Of a stretch of DNA of 64,000 bases, positions 1 through 11,090 are shown piece by piece. The notes beneath the pieces were generated by a model. That model made no database searches. It saw only the letters and a list, made by a program, of their open reading frames with translations, and was not told the DNA's origin. The stretch comes from Zingiber officinale (taxonomy: Eukaryota > Streptophyta > Magnoliopsida > Zingiberales > Zingiberaceae). Numbering within the stretch: position 1 is the stretch's first letter; every line of letters begins with the position of its first letter. The stretch lies in NCBI RefSeq assembly GCF_018446385.1, contig NC_055990.1, positions 24,907,226-24,971,225 of the forward strand, written 5' to 3'. The translations under genes were made by a program, and so were the position numbers.

Positions 1-476
1 GACTTAGCTCCTACCTAACTCCCAATCAGCTATTCAGTTGCATAGCTCCACTAGGATTTAGTCACTACCTGGTTTCCAATCAGGACTTTACTTTACCTAG
101 CTTCCCTAGGATTTTTCCATTGCCCGGTTTCTAACCAAGAATTTACCATTTGTCAAGTAACCTGCTCTTGCACACTTGACACCAAGTTGTTAGATCACAA
201 CAAATCTAACTTTAACCTTAGTCATATATCAAAACTTTGGGTTATGTGCTCCCAGTACCAACCTCAGGTTGGTGGCTGATTTAAAAGTCAAGCTAAGCTA
301 GGTGGGCTGCCTAGGTGGCTGGCCTGAGTGGCCAGTTCGGTTCATTAGGGGAAGAATGATACTTCAGTGGAAGGAAATTGGTTCAGTTGAGAAAAATCTT
401 TAATCGTATTCCACAAAATAAACCCTTGCTTCTCCACATAACTCCCAACATGAAATGTTTTCTCTACTTCTCTTCT
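1..476. other. Unassigned left edge with a decayed LTR-type array
   Basis: No gene is visible. Positions 1-170 hold imperfect repeats of the form 'cttcccaatcag...acttagc...cctaggatt', the reverse complement of the AGTCCTAG-type arrays at 11200-11480 and 12424-13165. This suggests the U3 part of a minus-strand Copia LTR remnant. The rest may be intron of the coiled-coil gene whose last exon lies at 2303-2470. Confidence 0.4.
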
Positions 477-1400
477 CCCTCTACCTACATCGAATCTTGG
501 TTGATACCTCCATATGCGATGCTGCCGGTTGCCACTGAGACTCCTCTCCACGTGCTGCTGCCAGCAAGACTCCACGGTCCACAAATGACAATGTTGGCTG
601 TCATTCAGACTCCACAGGTGTCACCGATGCTGAGATTCCATAGTCCACACACAATGCTGCGCTATGACTCCACATGTGATGCTGTCACAGCATCCAGGCA
701 AACTCTAGCCATTGTTATGCATCATTTGTTCACCTGAAAAAATCCAGTTTGTCATCCAGACAACATCTAGCAGCATCGTATTTTAATACCTTTTCAATGC
801 TGGCCACCTAGGTGCTAGGTGGTTGACTGACTGCCTACCACCTAAAACTGCTTTTAACACTTTGGCTGTGATATCCTGTTATAGAATTCAATAGAGGGAT
901 AAAGATCTGTATTGCTCAATCCAAATAGTTGAGAGTAACATGACTGCCACTGATCATGATGTTGAGTCGTCGGTGATTATGTGGGTGATAATGATGATGA
1001 GAACAAAATACCTGGGACTAACAATATAACCACACTAAGTTTATCATTATTAGGCATTCATATTTAAGCCTACTTAGCTGTGTCTATAAATTTTTGTTTT
1101 GCCTTCTGATCAGGTCATCGCACAAAGTTTACAATATTAATAGAGGGTCTAATTTTTCTTTCATGATATTTGCCTGGACTACAGTGTATGACCAAAATTA
1201 CAAGGGTTACAGGAGTTTGGGTTATGGTTGCTATTTCTATATATGATTTGTGTTGATGTAACTTGAAGTTTGTTGTCTTTCAGATAATCTTATCTCAAGA
1301 GAAGAATATCCAACGTTTAAATGAGCTTGTTCAGAGCCTTCAGCTGCAATTGTTGCAGTGCCGTGGCAGCAACAACACATTGAATGACACTGCAACATAT
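477..1400. repeat. Left copy of a 0.92-kb duplicated segment ending at the N gap
   Basis: This segment matches 1501-2419 base for base except for a 7-bp indel near 570, single-base indels and a handful of substitutions. It ends exactly at the N run, in the middle of the copied exon. The pattern fits two overlapping contigs or haplotypes that were not merged. Confidence 0.9.
1284..1400 (+). pseudogene. Partial copy of the coiled-coil gene's last exon, cut by the gap
   Basis: The sequence after the 'gtctttcag' acceptor is identical to the first 117 nt of the exon at 2303-2470. It stops at the N run after the codons corresponding to NDTATY. It is most likely the same exon seen on a second contig or haplotype, not a separate gene. 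Confidence 0.7.
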
Positions 1401-1500
1401 NNNNNNNNNNNNNNNNNNNNNNNNNNNNNNNNNNNNNNNNNNNNNNNNNNNNNNNNNNNNNNNNNNNNNNNNNNNNNNNNNNNNNNNNNNNNNNNNNNNN
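1401..1500. other. Assembly gap (100 N)
   Basis: Exactly 100 unknown bases, the conventional size for a scaffold gap of unknown length. The flanks are the two copies of one sequence, so the true gap may be zero or negative. Confidence 0.98.
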
Positions 1501-2419
1501 CCCTCTACCTACATCGAATCTTGGTTGATACCTCCATATGCGATGCTGCCGGTTGCCACTGAGACTCCTCTCCACGTGCTGCTGCCAGCAACGGTCCACA
1601 AATGACAATGTTGGCTGTCATTCAGACTCCACAGGCGTCGCCGATGCTGAGATTCCATAGTCCACACACAATGCTGCGCTATGACTCCACATGTGATGCT
1701 GTCACAGCATCCAGGCAAACTCTAGCCATTGTTATGCATCATTTGATCACCTGAAAAAAATCCAGTTTGTCATCCAGACAACATCTAGCAGCATCGTATT
1801 TTAATACCTTTTCAATGCTGGCCACCTAGGTGCTAGGTGGTTGACTGACTGCCTACCACCTAAAACTGCTTTTAACACTTTGGCTGTGATATCCTGTTAT
1901 AGAATTCAATGGAGGGATAAAGATCTGTATTGCTCAATCCAAATAGTTGAGAGTAACATGACTGCCACTGATCATGATGTTGAGTCGTCGGTGATTATGT
2001 GGGTGATAATGATGATGAGAACAAAATACCTGGGACTAACAATATAACCACACTAAGTTTATTCATTATTAGGCATTCATATTTAAGCCTACTTAGCTGT
2101 GTCTATAAATTTTTGTTTTGCCTTCTGATCAGGTCATCGCACAAAGTTTACAATATTAATAGAGGGTCTAATTTTTCTTTCATGATATTTGCCTGGACTA
2201 CAGTGTTTGACCAAAATTACAAGGGTTACAGGAGTTTGGGTTATGGTTGCTATTTCTATATATGATTTGTGTTGATGTAACTTGAAGTTTGTTGTCTTTC
2301 AGATAATCTTATCTCAAGAGAAGAATATCCAACGTTTAAATGAGCTTGTTCAGAGCCTTCAGCTGCAATTGTTGCAGTGCCGTGGCAGCAACAACACATT
2401 GAATGACACTGCAACATAT
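1501..2419. repeat. Right copy of the 0.92-kb duplicated segment
   Basis: This starts immediately after the N run at the base equivalent to 477, and it continues past the end of the left copy into the complete exon. Differences from the left copy are of allelic type: about 1% substitutions plus small indels. Confidence 0.9.
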
Positions 2420-2470
2420 TTTAGATCCAATAGTATTGAAATTCAGAAGCAGAATCCTTTGGAGGATTGA
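2303..2470 (+). CDS. Last coding exon of an unidentified coiled-coil protein
   Basis: A good acceptor ('gttgtctttcag') precedes 55 codons ending in TGA at 2468-2470. The peptide starts IILSQEKNIQRLNELVQSLQ and has regularly spaced Leu/Ile with Glu/Gln/Lys, so it looks like an amphipathic helix or coiled-coil tail. It is followed by a polar end (NSIEIQKQNPLED). I could not find upstream exons in 1-2302, so they probably lie left of the window. I do not recognise the family. The reading frame at the exon start (phase 0) is inferred from the uninterrupted frame through the acceptor. Confidence 0.6.
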   Translation: MILSQEKNIQRLNELVQSLQLQLLQCRGSNNTLNDTATYFRSNSIEIQKQNPLED

Positions 2471-2600
2471 GTTGGCTTGTCTTGCAGTGGCAGTCAATGT
2501 CCTTCACTAAGTTACAAATGTTGCGTGTTGGAGCAGTTCACACAACAAAACCAGCGAAGTAATTGTTACTGACTTCTCAATAAAAATGTGAATTCCTGTA
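2471..2600 (+). other. Probable 3' UTR with a polyadenylation signal
   Basis: Non-coding sequence directly after the stop at 2470. A canonical AATAAA occurs at 2579-2584, about 110 nt downstream of the stop. This is a reasonable distance for a plant 3' UTR. Confidence 0.5.
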
Positions 2601-3700
2601 GAGAAACAAAGCAGTGCCCTCTAATATTCTGACTCCTGTTTAAAATATTTTTTCTGTACAAGTACGAATTGTCATTTGAAGTTTTACTCCTCTGAATTCT
2701 TATGTGTACTAAATATTTGTTCAACTGACGTAGAGTAGCACCCTTGGAGGTCACTACAGGAGTACTGTGTATTGCGGATGTTTGAAGGTGTCGGGGAGAA
2801 AGGACATCTCTGAAAATGTTGGCTTACATTGTGGGTAATTGTGGTGATGGAAACTTGCCTGATGTTTTTTCACTGACGTTTTGTAACGTCAGTATACAAT
2901 GTGTCGTTAACAAGTCGTTGGCAGTTAACTTGTTGATAAATGTCAATGGTAGAACTATTAATTTCTCAAGTTATTGATGAGAATATTGCCTGAGTCAATT
3001 CCAATTGAGATATCTATAAGCATTGATTAAATTTAAATAACTAAACATCAATTGAATACTTTAATAATTAACTTTGAAGAAATAAAACTTGAAGGAAAGT
3101 TGATTAAATTTAAATAATTAAATAAATCAATTAATACAATAAATGAGTAATTTTGAAGAAATAGAAGTTGATGCTGTGGTTAATGAAAAAAATCAATTAA
3201 TACAATAAATGTGTCCCTTTAATAAAAAAAATCAAAACAAAAAAAAAAGAAAAAAAAACAAAGTTAAGTAGTTTTTAATTTTTATTTTCTAAATCAAAAT
3301 CTCAACGATTCCTCTACAATAATTAAATTTAAAATTTATTTATGACATATTGCTTAATATTTATACTGTGGTTAGTGAAATCATTTGATGATCTTAAATC
3401 TTCACTTAGTAACAATGTTTTTATTAAAAGAAATTATTGGTGTAGTCAACCTCAAAGTAATTGGATTTAACTGAGATATTTTGATGGAGTCAAAGATGGA
3501 GAATAAGTTATGGTCAAATAAGCTAAGGATAAAGATCAAGTTGAGAGTAGTGAAAGAAAGAAGTATCTCACTCTAGATCTTTTTGATGATCCATTACACA
3601 TCAATAGAGGCCTAATTATAATGGATAAGGCAAAAATGATTAAGAAAATATTTAATATACTAATTGAAAATGTTACGGTTAAAATTACAATTAAGCCGAT
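2601..3700. other. AT-rich intergenic DNA with one short perfect hairpin
   Basis: No coding potential is visible. Positions 2873-2892 form a perfect 8-bp stem (CTGACGTT/AACGTCAG) with a 4-nt loop, with TGACGT in each arm. Positions 3000-3250 repeat 'gattaaatttaaataa' motifs and end in an A-rich run. Confidence 0.5.
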
Positions 3701-5760
3701 TTGAAAAAGAGTAAATCATGTATTTTAGTCAATCTAATTTAAGCCTTCGGTGGACTTGATTAGTCACTTAGGTCTTATTTCTATATAGTGGGGATAATTT
3801 TAATATCCCTATTATAGTTACATATGTAGTGATAATTTCTACTTGTATTTGAGTATAATGGTGATTTAAGCTCAAACTAGTTATGTAATCTACGTAGACT
3901 TTTTCTAAATGAATTTCTTTTTAGTCTTTTAGAATTTTTAGGTTGCCCTATAGCTATAAATAAAAGGAGGATGATAGTCACACATGTAACTTTGTCTTAC
4001 TTTTCAATCCAAAGTATGGTGAAACTCATACTTGTTAGTTCTTTATTATTTAGAACTTATCAAAGCATTCTTTCATAGTGTTCTTAAACTTATTGATCTA
4101 AATTCCAAGGTTCGACATCTTTTACCTCCTATACCTAAGGCTCGTGCTTTGTTAAGTATTGGGTCGAGGTTTATTTATCCATCTTATTGATTTAATTTTT
4201 TTTCATATTTCTTTCCTCAACTTGTTGTGGGTTTATGAGACATTCTTCTCCTTTGGATTCACATCAATTTGGTTATCTTTTCTTTTTGTGCTTAAACCTT
4301 TGTTATAATTTGTCTATTTTGTTTATCTTTTGATATTTATTATTATCATTTCAATCTTAGAAAGTCTTGGTTACCTTGTTGCTATTGGAAAAAAAAGAGA
4401 GAATTTTTTTTGTATGATTTTCTGAAAAAAAAGACAAAAAGAAGAAGGGAAGACCAAAATTTAGGGGAAAAAAAGAGAGTAGAAATAGAGTTATTTTATT
4501 TTTATTATTTCTATACTTGAATTCCCTTGTACTACCCTTTATCTTTTAATTTCATATTTTCTTTAAGTTTTGCTTAAATTCAATTCAGGCATTTGTCTAG
4601 ATTCAATTATGACACCTACCTAGATTAAATTTGTTAAATTTCCTTTCAACATTTATTTCAAATGTCTTTAATTTTCAATTCTACATTTCTTTTAAGTTCA
4701 GTCTAAATTCAATTATAGAATTTGTCTAAATTCAATTCTAGCACCTACCTATAATAAATTTTGACAATTTTCCTTTCATCACTTATTTCCAATATATTTA
4801 ACTTTCAATTCCATATTTCCTTTAAGTTCTACCTAGATTTAATTATGGTATTTGCCTAGATTTAATTCTAGCACCTGCCTAGATTAAATTCTAGTATATT
4901 TTTTTTAGTCTTAATTCAAGATATCAATTCTACTAAGTTGCATTCTTTTTTCAATTCCTATCTTTTATCCAAATCAATATTCCATATCCTTGAAAATATT
5001 TGATTAGTCAATGGACGAATATAGGGAATTGCCTCAATTCTAAGTTTTTTAAAGAGTTAATTTTAGTGAGCTAAGTGATAACGAATTATTTTAATGACAA
5101 CAAGTGGAGAAGAAAGGTTAGGAGAATTACTTGACCAACATGCCTTGATAACACTTAGAGTGCATGAAAATAAAATTTAGTTAGATCTTAGATAGATTGG
5201 AGGGATGAGATGTTGCAATTGCTAGATTGCAAAGGAAATGAATTGGTGGAGTTACTATACAAAGGTCTAGGCAACATAACCATGACTAGAATGATGATGA
5301 AGATGGTGTTTATGAGGTTGTTAATATGATAATCCAGTTAGGCTTATTGACTAGTCCTGGCTAATCGGGTTTATCATATCAAGTGGTAGATCTGATTATA
5401 GTAGAGTTAGTGGTTAAAGAGGAAGGTTGAATAATCATATTGATAAAAAAAATTGGGAAATATCAAGATGAGGATTCCTTCATTTCTAAACAAAAGTGAT
5501 CCAAAAGCACATTTAAAGTGGCAAAAGAAAATGGAACTAATGTTTGATTGAGCAGAAGAAGAAACTATGAGAGACTAGTTGACACTTGAGAGAAAATGAA
5601 ACCTATTATGTGAAAGAGGTTCATTCTATCATATTACTATCAAGATTTTTACCAACGACAACAAGGTCTAATCTAAGAGTCTAAGAGTGTGGAAGAATAT
5701 GATAAAGAGATAGAGATTGCCATGATTCAGCTAATGTAGACAAAGCTAATAAAAGAAATG
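3701..5760 (+). mobile_element. Decayed Ty3/gypsy element, LTR-like and gag regions
   Basis: An LTR-like promoter region ('ctataaataaaaggagg' near 3953) is followed by a long AT-rich leader and then a recognisable gag remnant at about 5462-5739. No intact primer-binding site was found. Boundaries are approximate. The right side meets another element whose reverse-complement primer site is at 5925-5936. Confidence 0.5.
5462..5739 (+). pseudogene. Ty3/gypsy gag (retrotransposon capsid) remnant
   Basis: The conceptual translation gives pieces such as MRIPSFLNKSDPKAHLKWQK and, in another frame, YYYQDFYQRQQGL then SKSVEEYDKEIEIAMIQ. These are the usual gag landmarks: IPSF..DP..YL.WE at the start, then HYYRDLYQKLQ and KSVEEYHKEMEIAMIRAN. 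Several stops and frameshifts interrupt it, so it is not functional. Gag in these elements forms the virus-like particle. The family call rests on motif order, not on a database search. Confidence 0.65.
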
Positions 5761-5924
5761 ACACACCCAAACAAACTTAATACAAAATTTTAGTCTAACT
5801 CGTTTAGAATAAGGTAAGTTAGTTTCAATTAGTTTCGCTTAACTATATGAATCAAATAGATACTCCTTATCTAGCCTAGACCTGCACTTAATTAAACTTC
5901 CTTAACGTATTATTAGCTTAACTC

Positions 5925-5936
5925 GCTTTGATACCA
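5925..5936 (-). other. Primer-binding site remnant of a minus-strand LTR element
   Basis: The reverse complement reads TGGTATCAAAGC, one base off the usual initiator-Met tRNA primer site TGGTATCAGAGC. The LTR to which it belongs begins at about 5940 and continues after the 3.1-kb insertion, from 9083. Confidence 0.6.
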
Positions 5937-6830
5937 ATTTGTAAGATCGTGTAACGACCACCCTTCTTATCTATACTATTACACTCTAAGGATGACCGTT
6001 ACTTGACTACTAACTCTACTTAACCGGTATGATCGAAACCACAAAGAGTCTCTACCGAAAAATTTTGGCAGAGTCTCCTCTGTATCGGTGACCATAAACC
6101 GAGATACAAACATAGTATACATCAGCCACATGCGGCTGGAACATATATCAATCACTCATGCAGTTAAATAAGTGACAATACCAACAGATGCATACTTACT
6201 AAACAGAACTCATCTCCATGCAATCTAAACAAAAGAATCTCAAATGACATGAACATAAAATACAACTTCAAATGTTTATTAATTACTAAAATGCGGAAAC
6301 TTAATAATATCCCAAGTCTCTTCCATAGTCCTGGCATCACACACCATCCGCACCTCCTCGTCGTCTTCCTGTATCTGCAGTAAGAGGAAATACAATCTAT
6401 AAGCAAAATGCTTAGTAAGCGCTATCTAATTCACAAAACTCGATATGCATGTGAATATACTGAAAACTAAAACTGAATACTCAAAAGGAAAACTACTCAT
6501 GCTCATCTACTAGTAAATAAAAAAACATACTGAAGTGCTAAACATGTAAAGCTACTCATGCTCTTCTAATAGCAAAGAACAGTAAGCTAATCTAAATAAC
6601 ATGCTAGCATAAAAGGAAACTAAACTTGCTGATTTTAAAACAAAATGAAACTTAATTCATCTGTTCTAAACTTATTCTTTTATACTTTTATACTTATGTG
6701 AAACTTATTTTGTTTGTTCAAAAACTTATACTTATAATACTTCAAAATAATAATCAACTTTCTTCTTGGGCCCAGCAACGTGCATCCCTAACTAGACCCG
6801 AGATAGCTGGTCCCGAATCTAGTAGGGTTT

Positions 6831-6958
6831 ACTAGGTTATCTAAACCTAGGGACGACTATGGGAGCCCAGCCCAAGGACAACTGAGAGTCCTGCATACTA
6901 GGTTATCTAAACCTAGGGACGACTATGGGAGCCCAACCCAAGGACCACTGAGAGTCCA
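6831..6958. repeat. Two tandem copies of a ~65-bp unit inside the solo LTR
   Basis: Both copies begin ACTAGGTTATCTAAACCTAG and end in ACTGAGAGTCC. They are nearly identical: copy 1 is 6831-6896 and copy 2 starts at 6897. The leading part is itself a near-palindrome. Confidence 0.85.
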
Positions 6959-8516
6959 GTACAGTGCCACTGATAAAAGTAAAATACTTGTTATCTTTTA
7001 ATACTTCTAATATATAATGCCTCAGCATTTTCTTTAAGCACCTTGTGTGCCAAAATCCCTAAAGTCTTGACTTTGGGATCTACTTAAGGCCTTGGCCTTT
7101 TTCTTTCTTTTATTTATATTTCTTATACTTGTTAATACTTCTAAAAGAATGCTTCTTTAAAAAGAAACTAAAATGTTTAAACAAATTCTAACTTTAAAAT
7201 GCTTGAACCAAAAATCTGCCTACTATGCTAATAAAATTCTGCATATTAAGCTTAATAAGAATCTGTTCTAAGATTGCAGTTCTGCATGCAATACTTATCA
7301 AAATCTGTAAGCAATACTTATATAAATCTGCATACCATACAAGCTTAAACTAAATCTAAAACTTGTTGGAATTAAAACCTATACTGCATGCTTCGAATTA
7401 AGAGAACTAAACTGACTGACTCTAAACTTATGTGAAGTTTGCTGGAATAAATGGTAGCAAGGAAACATATCTAAACCTCATGTTAGAATAGAGAAATTCA
7501 AATCTGTATCCTAGAATGAGTGTAACAAGAAAATATATATAAACCTCAAATCTGCTCATGCACAACTAATGGCAATAAGGAAATCCAGAAATCTGTTCGT
7601 ACACATCCAAAAGCAATGGAAAACCAAAATCTGCAATGCTACAATATGCAAAAATCTGCACTGCTCCTAAATGCAAAAATCTGCACTACTACAAAAGCTA
7701 TTCACTCCTTTTCATGCTTGCTGTAAACACAAGGGAAATGGGGTTGTTCGTGCTCTTTTTTTTCTTAGCAAATATTAAACTCTATCCGAAACTTTTGGAA
7801 CCACTAGGAGGAAACAAAACACTCGCTAACCAGCCAAATCCATTAAGCAAAAACAGCAGTAACACCTCCAACTGAACCTTATCTACTCATGGCATTAAGA
7901 AGCACAAAGGAGAAACAGAACTTCATCGTTCCAATTCGAAACCATCCAGTGATTGCAAAACCATAAGAAATCAAAGCTTCACAGTTCAAATCGCAAAACC
8001 TCAACAATCACCAAATTAAACTTGCTGAAAACTTAAAACATAAACCTCTACAAAACTGATTCACAACTTGAACTTCTATATATTGCTCTACTGAAAATAT
8101 AGCATCCCTAAAGAACCACTGTTAATACACGGCAGAAACAAGGGAATCCCAAAACCGTATGCTAAATATAAGGGTTGTCCTGGCTTGACAAAAAGATTAG
8201 CGACAAAATAAATACAACTCTTAAGGCATGCTGTGAGATAAAAACAGCTTATCAATTCACCTACAAACAAGCCCTAGGGTTTCATGCAAAGCTTCGGGAA
8301 CAAGGAGAGGAACAAAGAATAGACCTCGAAACTATCCTACTGCAGGTGAGTAGTGACTTACCTTGCTTCTTGGACTCACAACCGAACAAAAATGGCTTCT
8401 AGGACCTTGGCCGGCCGCCGGAGATGATGTCCTAACTCCCTTTCGTTTTCTACCCGAGCTCCGCCATCGTACGCAGAAGAGAAGGAGAGAATGGTTTAAG
8501 TCCCGGGAAAACAGAG

Positions 8517-8835
8517 CATCAACTTATCCCTTTTTATAACTTAATATTTTTGTTAACTCCTTAAATAAATTCGCTACCTTTTCTAAACAGACAAATCCAA
8601 CATCAACTTATCCCTTTTATAATCCAATATTCTGTTAACTATCTTAAATAAATTCGCTACCTTTTCTAAACAGACAAATCCAACATCAACTTATCTATTT
8701 TATAATCCAATATTCTGTTAACTATCTTAAATAAATTCGCTACCTTTTCTAAACAGACAAATCCAACATCAACTTATCCCTTTTATAATATTCTGTTAAC
8801 TATCTTAAATAAATTCGCTACCTTTTCTAAACAGA
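8517..8835. repeat. Four tandem copies of an 83-bp unit inside the solo LTR
   Basis: The units start at 8517, 8601, 8684 and 8767, each with CATCAACTTATC and then 'ttaaataaattcgctacc'. The last unit is truncated. Copies 2 and 3 are almost identical, so the array expanded recently. Confidence 0.9.
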
Positions 8836-9082
8836 ACCGCCTGCTTGACCACTTGGTCAGCCGGATTTGCTTAAGGCTTGGTTCAGCCGGAGGTTGCAGG
8901 TTCAAATCTCGGCTAATTTTCTTTATTTTTTGCAACTTGTTTCTTTTGGTAAAAATACCAAACGAACTCCAAATATTGCATAAAAATACTCTAAAAATCT
9001 CTAGAATTCTTCTAAAGCATTTCTAAATATTTTTAAGTACTATTAAGACTCGAAATGAGGAAATTTGGGTTGTTACAGATCG

Positions 9083-10640
9083 AGTCTATGTTAAAGATGG
9101 ATGAATATTGTATAAAATTTTATGAGTTGATGATATAACAATTAAATAAACAAACAATTATAATATGTAGCAGAAACAAAATTAACTAATTAAGAAATAA
9201 TACTAATTAAATCTACATTTGACTATTAATTTAACCAAGTAAGACAATTTTCTTAACCAAAACTAAACAAGCAAGATCAAACTTAACCAATATTTATAAT
9301 ACTTGACCTAATTAATATTGCAAAACTCAAGTTAATATTTATAAATGATCTCCTTTCTAGAAATCTTCTGGAGGCGGAGAAATCCTTTAACAAGAATTTA
9401 GATTAAGCACAATAATATATAAATGTACGACAACACAAGAAGAATAGAGATTACAAGACTAGGTTGCTTGTTGATCTTTGAATAACACAAATGCAATGTG
9501 TTAGCACACAAATGAAAGAAGATAAAAAATGATAAATCCAGTTAGTCTCATTGACTAGCCTTGAGGATGACTAGTCCACCCCATGAAAATTCTTCATCGG
9601 GCATCCTTTAATTGTACGCCCCATTTGGATGAAATTTTTTTACAAATACACCATAACTAAGGATCAAACCGCGAGTGTCTAGGTGACAACATAGATATCC
9701 TACTGCGACACGATAGCCCCGAGGACACAAATGAAAGAAGACAAGCACTTAGAGAAGGAATGAATAATTTATTGATTGATATGAAAACCATTGCCTCGAG
9801 TCTCCTTTATAGAGCCCAGTCGAACATTGACCTAACACTCTTCCAGTCGATTAGAAGCCCTTTCGATCACTTGGAACATGCTAACTCAACTATAAAATTG
9901 ATCCATTTTGACATTGGATCAGGATAACTCTGCGGACTCTAGTCAACTAGACTCCCTCTGGGTGCATGGAGCTTGGTCAACTCCAATCCTTAACCGTCTC
10001 CTTCAGATGGCTAGATGACTCCTACTTTAGTCGCTTGGAAGTTGCTCTAATCTCCCATACACTAAGGTCACCTGCACCTCACTCCTGGCTCCTAGAGATT
10101 GATCAATCAGAACTTATTTCCATTTGGTCTCTCGGATACCTTTTGATTACCTCGAACACTAAGTAGCTTCCTGTGATACGAAGTTAGTGCACAAAATGTA
10201 CTAACAAAAGTTGAAGGTTTCGAACAACATTTGTTGCTCGAAACTCAATTTACCTTGCCTAGTACCTCCAAGACTTTACCTTTGCCAATTGTTCAGCGTC
10301 TAGCTTACCTACCGAGACTTCCACCGCCAAATGTTTAGCTTTCAACTAACCCATTGGGACTTCCATTGCCATGTACTCAACTCCCAATTGACCCATTAGG
10401 ACTTCCATCTTCAAGTGCTCAGCTCCCAGTTGATCCACCAGGACTTACACTATCTAGTGCTCATTAGGTTTTTCATTGCCTAGTACCCAACTATTATTGT
10501 CCAGAACCCTACTTGGACTTTCCTCCACCTGCTTTGTTTCCTACTAAGACTTATCTTCTATCAAGTTTCCTTCACCTACGCATTTGACATCCTTATTAGA
10601 TCATAAAATTACTTAACTTCAAACTGATCATAGATAAAAA
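9083..10640 (-). mobile_element. Decayed Copia-type LTR on the minus strand (continuation of 5940-5949)
   Basis: On the minus strand it runs from about 10630 to 5940, interrupted by the 3.1-kb solo LTR. Visible parts in that direction are an AGTCCTAG-type array (10600-10240), two TCGACTGG-like motifs (about 9872-9830), a TATA box CTATAAAGG (9812-9804), and the primer site at 5925-5936. The outer boundary is approximate. Confidence 0.5.
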
Positions 10641-10682
10641 AAATAGGTTCAATGTGGTGATCCCTACACTAACAACTCTATC

Positions 10683-11090
10683 AGAACCGCTAGATAAAAT
10701 ATTGATTTTAATCAGAAATGATACTAAGGGGTATTCCATGGAGTCTAGTGATCTCTCTGCAGTATAACTCTATTAAATAGACCAAAGAGTCAGTCTTATG
10801 AATCAGTAGCACTTGGTTAATTGGTCAATTATCACTAAAATTGAGTCATGCCCCTTTCTAGGTTTTAGGTAACTCTTCCATAAAGTTCATAGTAATGTCC
10901 TCATTTTTATTTAGGCACAAAATTTTTTGGAGTAATTCTCTTAGTCTCTGATGTTTTGCCTTACTTGTTGACATACCAAGCATCGAGCTACAAAGTCAGT
11001 AATATATCTTTTCATACCTTTTTAACAATAGGAGTATTTTAAGTCTCGACCTCTTGGTTGAATAGTGAATCATGATTGATGTGCTTTCTA
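10683..11090 (-). pseudogene. Ty3/gypsy integrase remnant (zinc-binding and core start)
   Basis: The minus-strand translation shows an H2C2-type zinc domain end (..FTIQPRG.. then KRYITDFVARCLVCQQVR), followed by the start of the catalytic core (ENYSKK.., RKGHDS, LIHKTDSLVYLIELYCREI, LHGIPLSIISD). Stops and frameshifts make it non-functional. It is the downstream part of one minus-strand pol whose RNase H/RT lies at 16174-17190 and whose RT start, protease and zinc knuckle lie at 22182-23500. The stretches between are later LTR insertions. Confidence 0.7.

Larger units (their letters stand above)
5950..9077 (-). mobile_element. Solo LTR (3.1 kb), probably Ty3/gypsy, with 5-bp target duplication
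   Basis: The element runs from TGTAAC to GTTACA and is flanked on both sides by GATCG (5945-5949 and 9078-9082). This is the 5-bp target-site duplication left by an LTR element integrase. No gag or pol is present, so it is a solo LTR or a non-coding derivative. Read on the minus strand it begins TGTAACAACCCAAATTTCC, a start I associate with chromovirus (Tekay/Del-like) LTRs; that clade call is tentative. The direction is inferred from that start. It contains two tandem repeats (6831-6958 and 8517-8835). Confidence 0.75.

Noticed and set aside
8836..8930. tRNA-like segment (GGTTCAAATC)
   Set aside because: A B-box-like word is present but no convincing A box or cloverleaf; it lies inside an LTR with exact termini.
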